A DNA stretch of 64,000 bases, from the NCBI RefSeq assembly GCF_024499015.1, contig NZ_CP098604.1, positions 3,782,001-3,846,000 of the forward strand, in the 5' to 3' direction. This stretch comes from Xanthomonas hortorum pv. pelargonii (GTDB taxonomy: Bacteria; Pseudomonadota; Gammaproteobacteria; Xanthomonadales; Xanthomonadaceae). Positions 62,003 through 64,000 of this stretch are shown here, piece by piece. Positions within the stretch are counted from its first letter, which is position 1; each line of letters starts with the position of its first letter. A program made the position numbers and the translations under genes. The notes under the pieces are model-generated. The model saw nothing but the letters and a program-made list of their open reading frames with translations. It was not told where the DNA came from and made no database searches.

Positions 62003-63806
62003 GGGCGGTGGTTGAGCTCAATGTCTGCGCCGCAACTGCAGCGTCCGGGAAGGTGAGCAGTGCGGCAGGAATTGATGCACGCCCGTTCAAGCTTAGACCC
62101 ACCAGGTAGCTGGTGGGTTCGCAGTCGACAAGCACGACGGTTCGATGGCCAGAATTGGTGATGCCGAGTGTCTCATCTGCGACTTCGGCACCGAAGAGCA
62201 GTGTTCCGCCATGCACGCGTGGCCCCTCCAGCTGGACTGTATAGGCCATACGATGCGTATCAAAGAAATACAAAGCGGTGGACACGTGATCGCTTGCGTA
62301 GCCAAGGACAAGCCAGTGTGGCGGTAAGTCTTTCCAAACGCGGCGTGACACCGCGACCTCGGTTGCGATAAAGGCCGAGACCCGCTCGGGTCCCGACGAC
62401 CGATCGGCAAGGATCGACCGCACCAGCTTGATCGCGCGGCGCTTGGAGACGCGATAGGAAAGCCGTGGTCGTGGTCTCAGCCAGCGGTTGGCCGCACAAA
62501 GATGGAGAGCTGCGTTCGGAAGTGCGCGCAGGAGCGAGTTGATCTCTTCGCCTGTCTGAGAGCCCTGGGTTGCTTTGCCTTTGATGTGGTCGGAGAGCCA
62601 ATCGTGGCGCTCGCCGTGCTTTGTGGGCTGATCGAGCGCATAGTCAATGCGCTGTTGCTCGCGGTAGTAGCGCGCAATGAGCGCTTTGAAATGCAACGCC
62701 TCTGGGCTTGACTCAGGCAAGGCACACGCTTCTGCACAGTGATGGAGAAACGCAGCTTCCATGTGATGCTCGATCTGGATAAGCAGCTGATCGATGTTGG
62801 CGATTGCCTTGTCAAAGCGGGAATACTTCTTGAAGAAATAGGCAAGCGAGGGAAGCGAGTGGCGAACATCACGCATCTCATCGCCGAAGAAGTGACGATG
62901 CCCATCGGTGCCACGCTTCCAGCTGGGAACTGCGCGGAAGCCGCCGAAATCCAGGAACTGCGCGTTCGATGTGATGTTGTCGCTTGTCGGGCGTCCGGTC
63001 CAAAGGCGATGCGCGCGACTTGCGGCAATCTGCTCGGCAAGGCGCAGGTAGAGCTCAGACAAGTCAACGCCTAGCCCATTGGGATTGCCCGCATCGAGCT
63101 GCGCGTGTTCGTCGGCAAAGTGGATGGCATCTTTGACCCGCAGGCTATCTTGAAATTGATCGCTGTTTGCGCTGCCTGATGTTCCGAAATACAGGCTGCG
63201 CTCGAAATGCGCCAAGCGCAGGAAAGCGGGCCTGATCAGAATGGCGCAACGCTCCGGTTCGTCTGCATCGGTGCGTGCGAGGGAGAAGCCGGCATCGATG
63301 ATGGCAACGATGGGGACTGCCCCGTGGGGGAGCTCTGCGTTGAGGATCTCGCTAGCAACTGCCTCGCGAATGGCATCGTAAAGATAGAGACAGCCATGCG
63401 AGTGTGACCAATCATGGGCCTCGGAGACCAGTGGCGTGGGGCCGGTTCCTTTGGCGATGAGCATGCCGTCGGAGCCACAGCGGCCACTCCCTCCGTGGAT
63501 TGCCCCACCGCTCCCACCATAGCGATCCGCGCCCAGTGTCTGTCCGCCGAAGCTGCCGGCAACGCAGTGAGCTTCGATAGAGGTCACGGCAAAGCACTCA
63601 AGCAGGGACGCTGAGATGCGGGCTCGAGTTGGCGCGTCGTGGATGGGTATGCCTAAGTCATGAAACCAGCGCTCATTGAGCCAGAGAACGGAAGCATCTG
63701 GCAGTTTTCCCACTGGAAAGGGCACGAGCATTGAGGTGCTCACGCTGGCAAGGTTCAACAGGTTGGGGTCGTTCTTGTCATCCATGTCCCAGTAGTCATT
63801 GGGCAT
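61992..63806 (-). CDS. SelO-like pseudokinase-fold protein
   Basis: A 604-residue protein that resembles SelO (protein AMPylase) in motif order. It has CVAGSFGGQTLGADRYGG (82-98, like the SelO GHQFGG segment), KGTGPTP (119-125), YDAIREAVASE (143-153), RPAFLRLAHFERS, TSDNI (274-278) and FLDFGGF (284-290, like SelO DYGPFGF). It ends in an extra C-terminal region (about 440-604). SelO transfers AMP from ATP to proteins using an inverted ATP. Its pairing with an HlyC-like acyltransferase recalls MceJ/MceI of class IIb microcins. The ATG has AAGGAAG upstream. It is first in its operon. Confidence 0.7.
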   Translation of the reverse strand: MPNDYWDMDDKNDPNLLNLASVSTSMLVPFPVGKLPDASVLWLNERWFHDLGIPIHDAPTRARISASLLECFAVTSIEAHCVAGSFGGQTLGADRYGGSGGAIHGGSGRCGSDGMLIAKGTGPTPLVSEAHDWSHSHGCLYLYDAIREAVASEILNAELPHGAVPIVAIIDAGFSLARTDADEPERCAILIRPAFLRLAHFERSLYFGTSGSANSDQFQDSLRVKDAIHFADEHAQLDAGNPNGLGVDLSELYLRLAEQIAASRAHRLWTGRPTSDNITSNAQFLDFGGFRAVPSWKRGTDGHRHFFGDEMRDVRHSLPSLAYFFKKYSRFDKAIANIDQLLIQIEHHMEAAFLHHCAEACALPESSPEALHFKALIARYYREQQRIDYALDQPTKHGERHDWLSDHIKGKATQGSQTGEEINSLLRALPNAALHLCAANRWLRPRPRLSYRVSKRRAIKLVRSILADRSSGPERVSAFIATEVAVSRRVWKDLPPHWLVLGYASDHVSTALYFFDTHRMAYTVQLEGPRVHGGTLLFGAEVADETLGITNSGHRTVVLVDCEPTSYLVGLSLNGRASIPAALLTFPDAAVAAQTLSSTTAHAT

Positions 63807-64000
63807 TTCGCTTCCTTGTTTCCGCAGCTGTTGCGACTTAGCGTTCGATCGTTAGAGGTGATGCTACCAATCTGACGGCAATTCGTCCTGCTGCTTGGAT
63901 TTTCTGAAAACCACGGGAGACCACTTCTGCATGGACAGTCAGCGTAAAAGGGACACACGGCATTGCCATAATCAGATTTGTACAGGTCTTATTCATTATT
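63807..64000 (-). promoter_or_regulatory. Upstream region of the SelO-like operon
   Basis: The last 194 bases hold no gene. Leftward transcription of the SelO-like operon must start here or beyond. The final 50 bases are AT-rich. No specific site is claimed. Confidence 0.35.

Overview
The window looks like the chromosome of a Xanthomonas-type gammaproteobacterium (Xanthomonadaceae). The reasons are the IS elements of the IS5, IS3 and IS1595 types common in that genus, a short H-NS-family regulator, and an effector with the XVIPCD-like tail that Xanthomonas uses for type IV secretion-dependent killing. The left edge (1-450) is ordinary chromosome: the end of an autotransporter beta-barrel. A tRNA-Gly(CCC) follows at 502-575, then a tyrosine integrase. 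From there to the right edge almost everything looks like an acquired island: short accessory operons, IS elements, gene fragments and many candidate conflict systems. No second copy of the tRNA 3' end was recognised, so the island probably continues past the window.

Layout. (a) 0.5-9.4 kb: integrase; a dead and a live H-NS-like gene; an operon with a P-loop kinase, a kinase fused to an adenylosuccinate-synthetase-like (PurZ-like) domain, and a DUF7002-like gene; a broken secreted nuclease. (b) 9.4-14.7 kb: an IS3-type element with an IS1595-type element nested inside, abutting a DUF692/MNIO oxidase gene beside a ferritin-like protein with a Cys-rich tail. (c) 15-32.7 kb: hypothetical genes, an ankyrin protein, a DUF4365 nuclease-like protein, then an operon TerB-N/C protein - BrxD-like ATPase (split by an IS5-type element) - Lhr-like helicase - membrane protein, with a divergent Rad50/SMC-like ATPase. 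(d) 32.9-42.6 kb: a MITE, a second IS5 copy, a DarT-like remnant, and a PP2C phosphatase / Ser-Thr kinase / Ser-Thr kinase-cold-shock-domain operon lying between a fragment of one integrase and a complete related integrase, then another IS3-type element. (e) 43-54.8 kb: an SH3-domain membrane protein, a PD-(D/E)XK-like protein, a MobA/MobL relaxase, an XRE regulator, a VirD4 coupling protein and an effector-immunity pair. (f) 55-63.8 kb: HlyD and C39-peptidase ABC exporter genes, a double-glycine-type leader fused to a zincin metalloprotease, a periplasmic candidate immunity protein and, convergent to them, an AmpG-like permease, an HlyC-like acyltransferase and a SelO-like pseudokinase.

How they may work together. 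Regions e and f look like two antibacterial weapon loci: contact-dependent via VirD4, and secreted via HlyD/PCAT. Regions a, c and d carry at least three candidate phage-defence operons (PurZ-like fusion, TerB-BrxD-helicase, PP2C-kinase-kinase). The most unusual locus is region f. It has microcin-type export, but the cargo is a metalloprotease of about 270 residues, and the nearby HlyC-like and SelO-like genes recall the modification genes of class IIb microcins.

Caution. At least eight genes or IS genes are broken by single-base indels, several of them in homopolymer runs. Some of these pseudogenes may be assembly errors.
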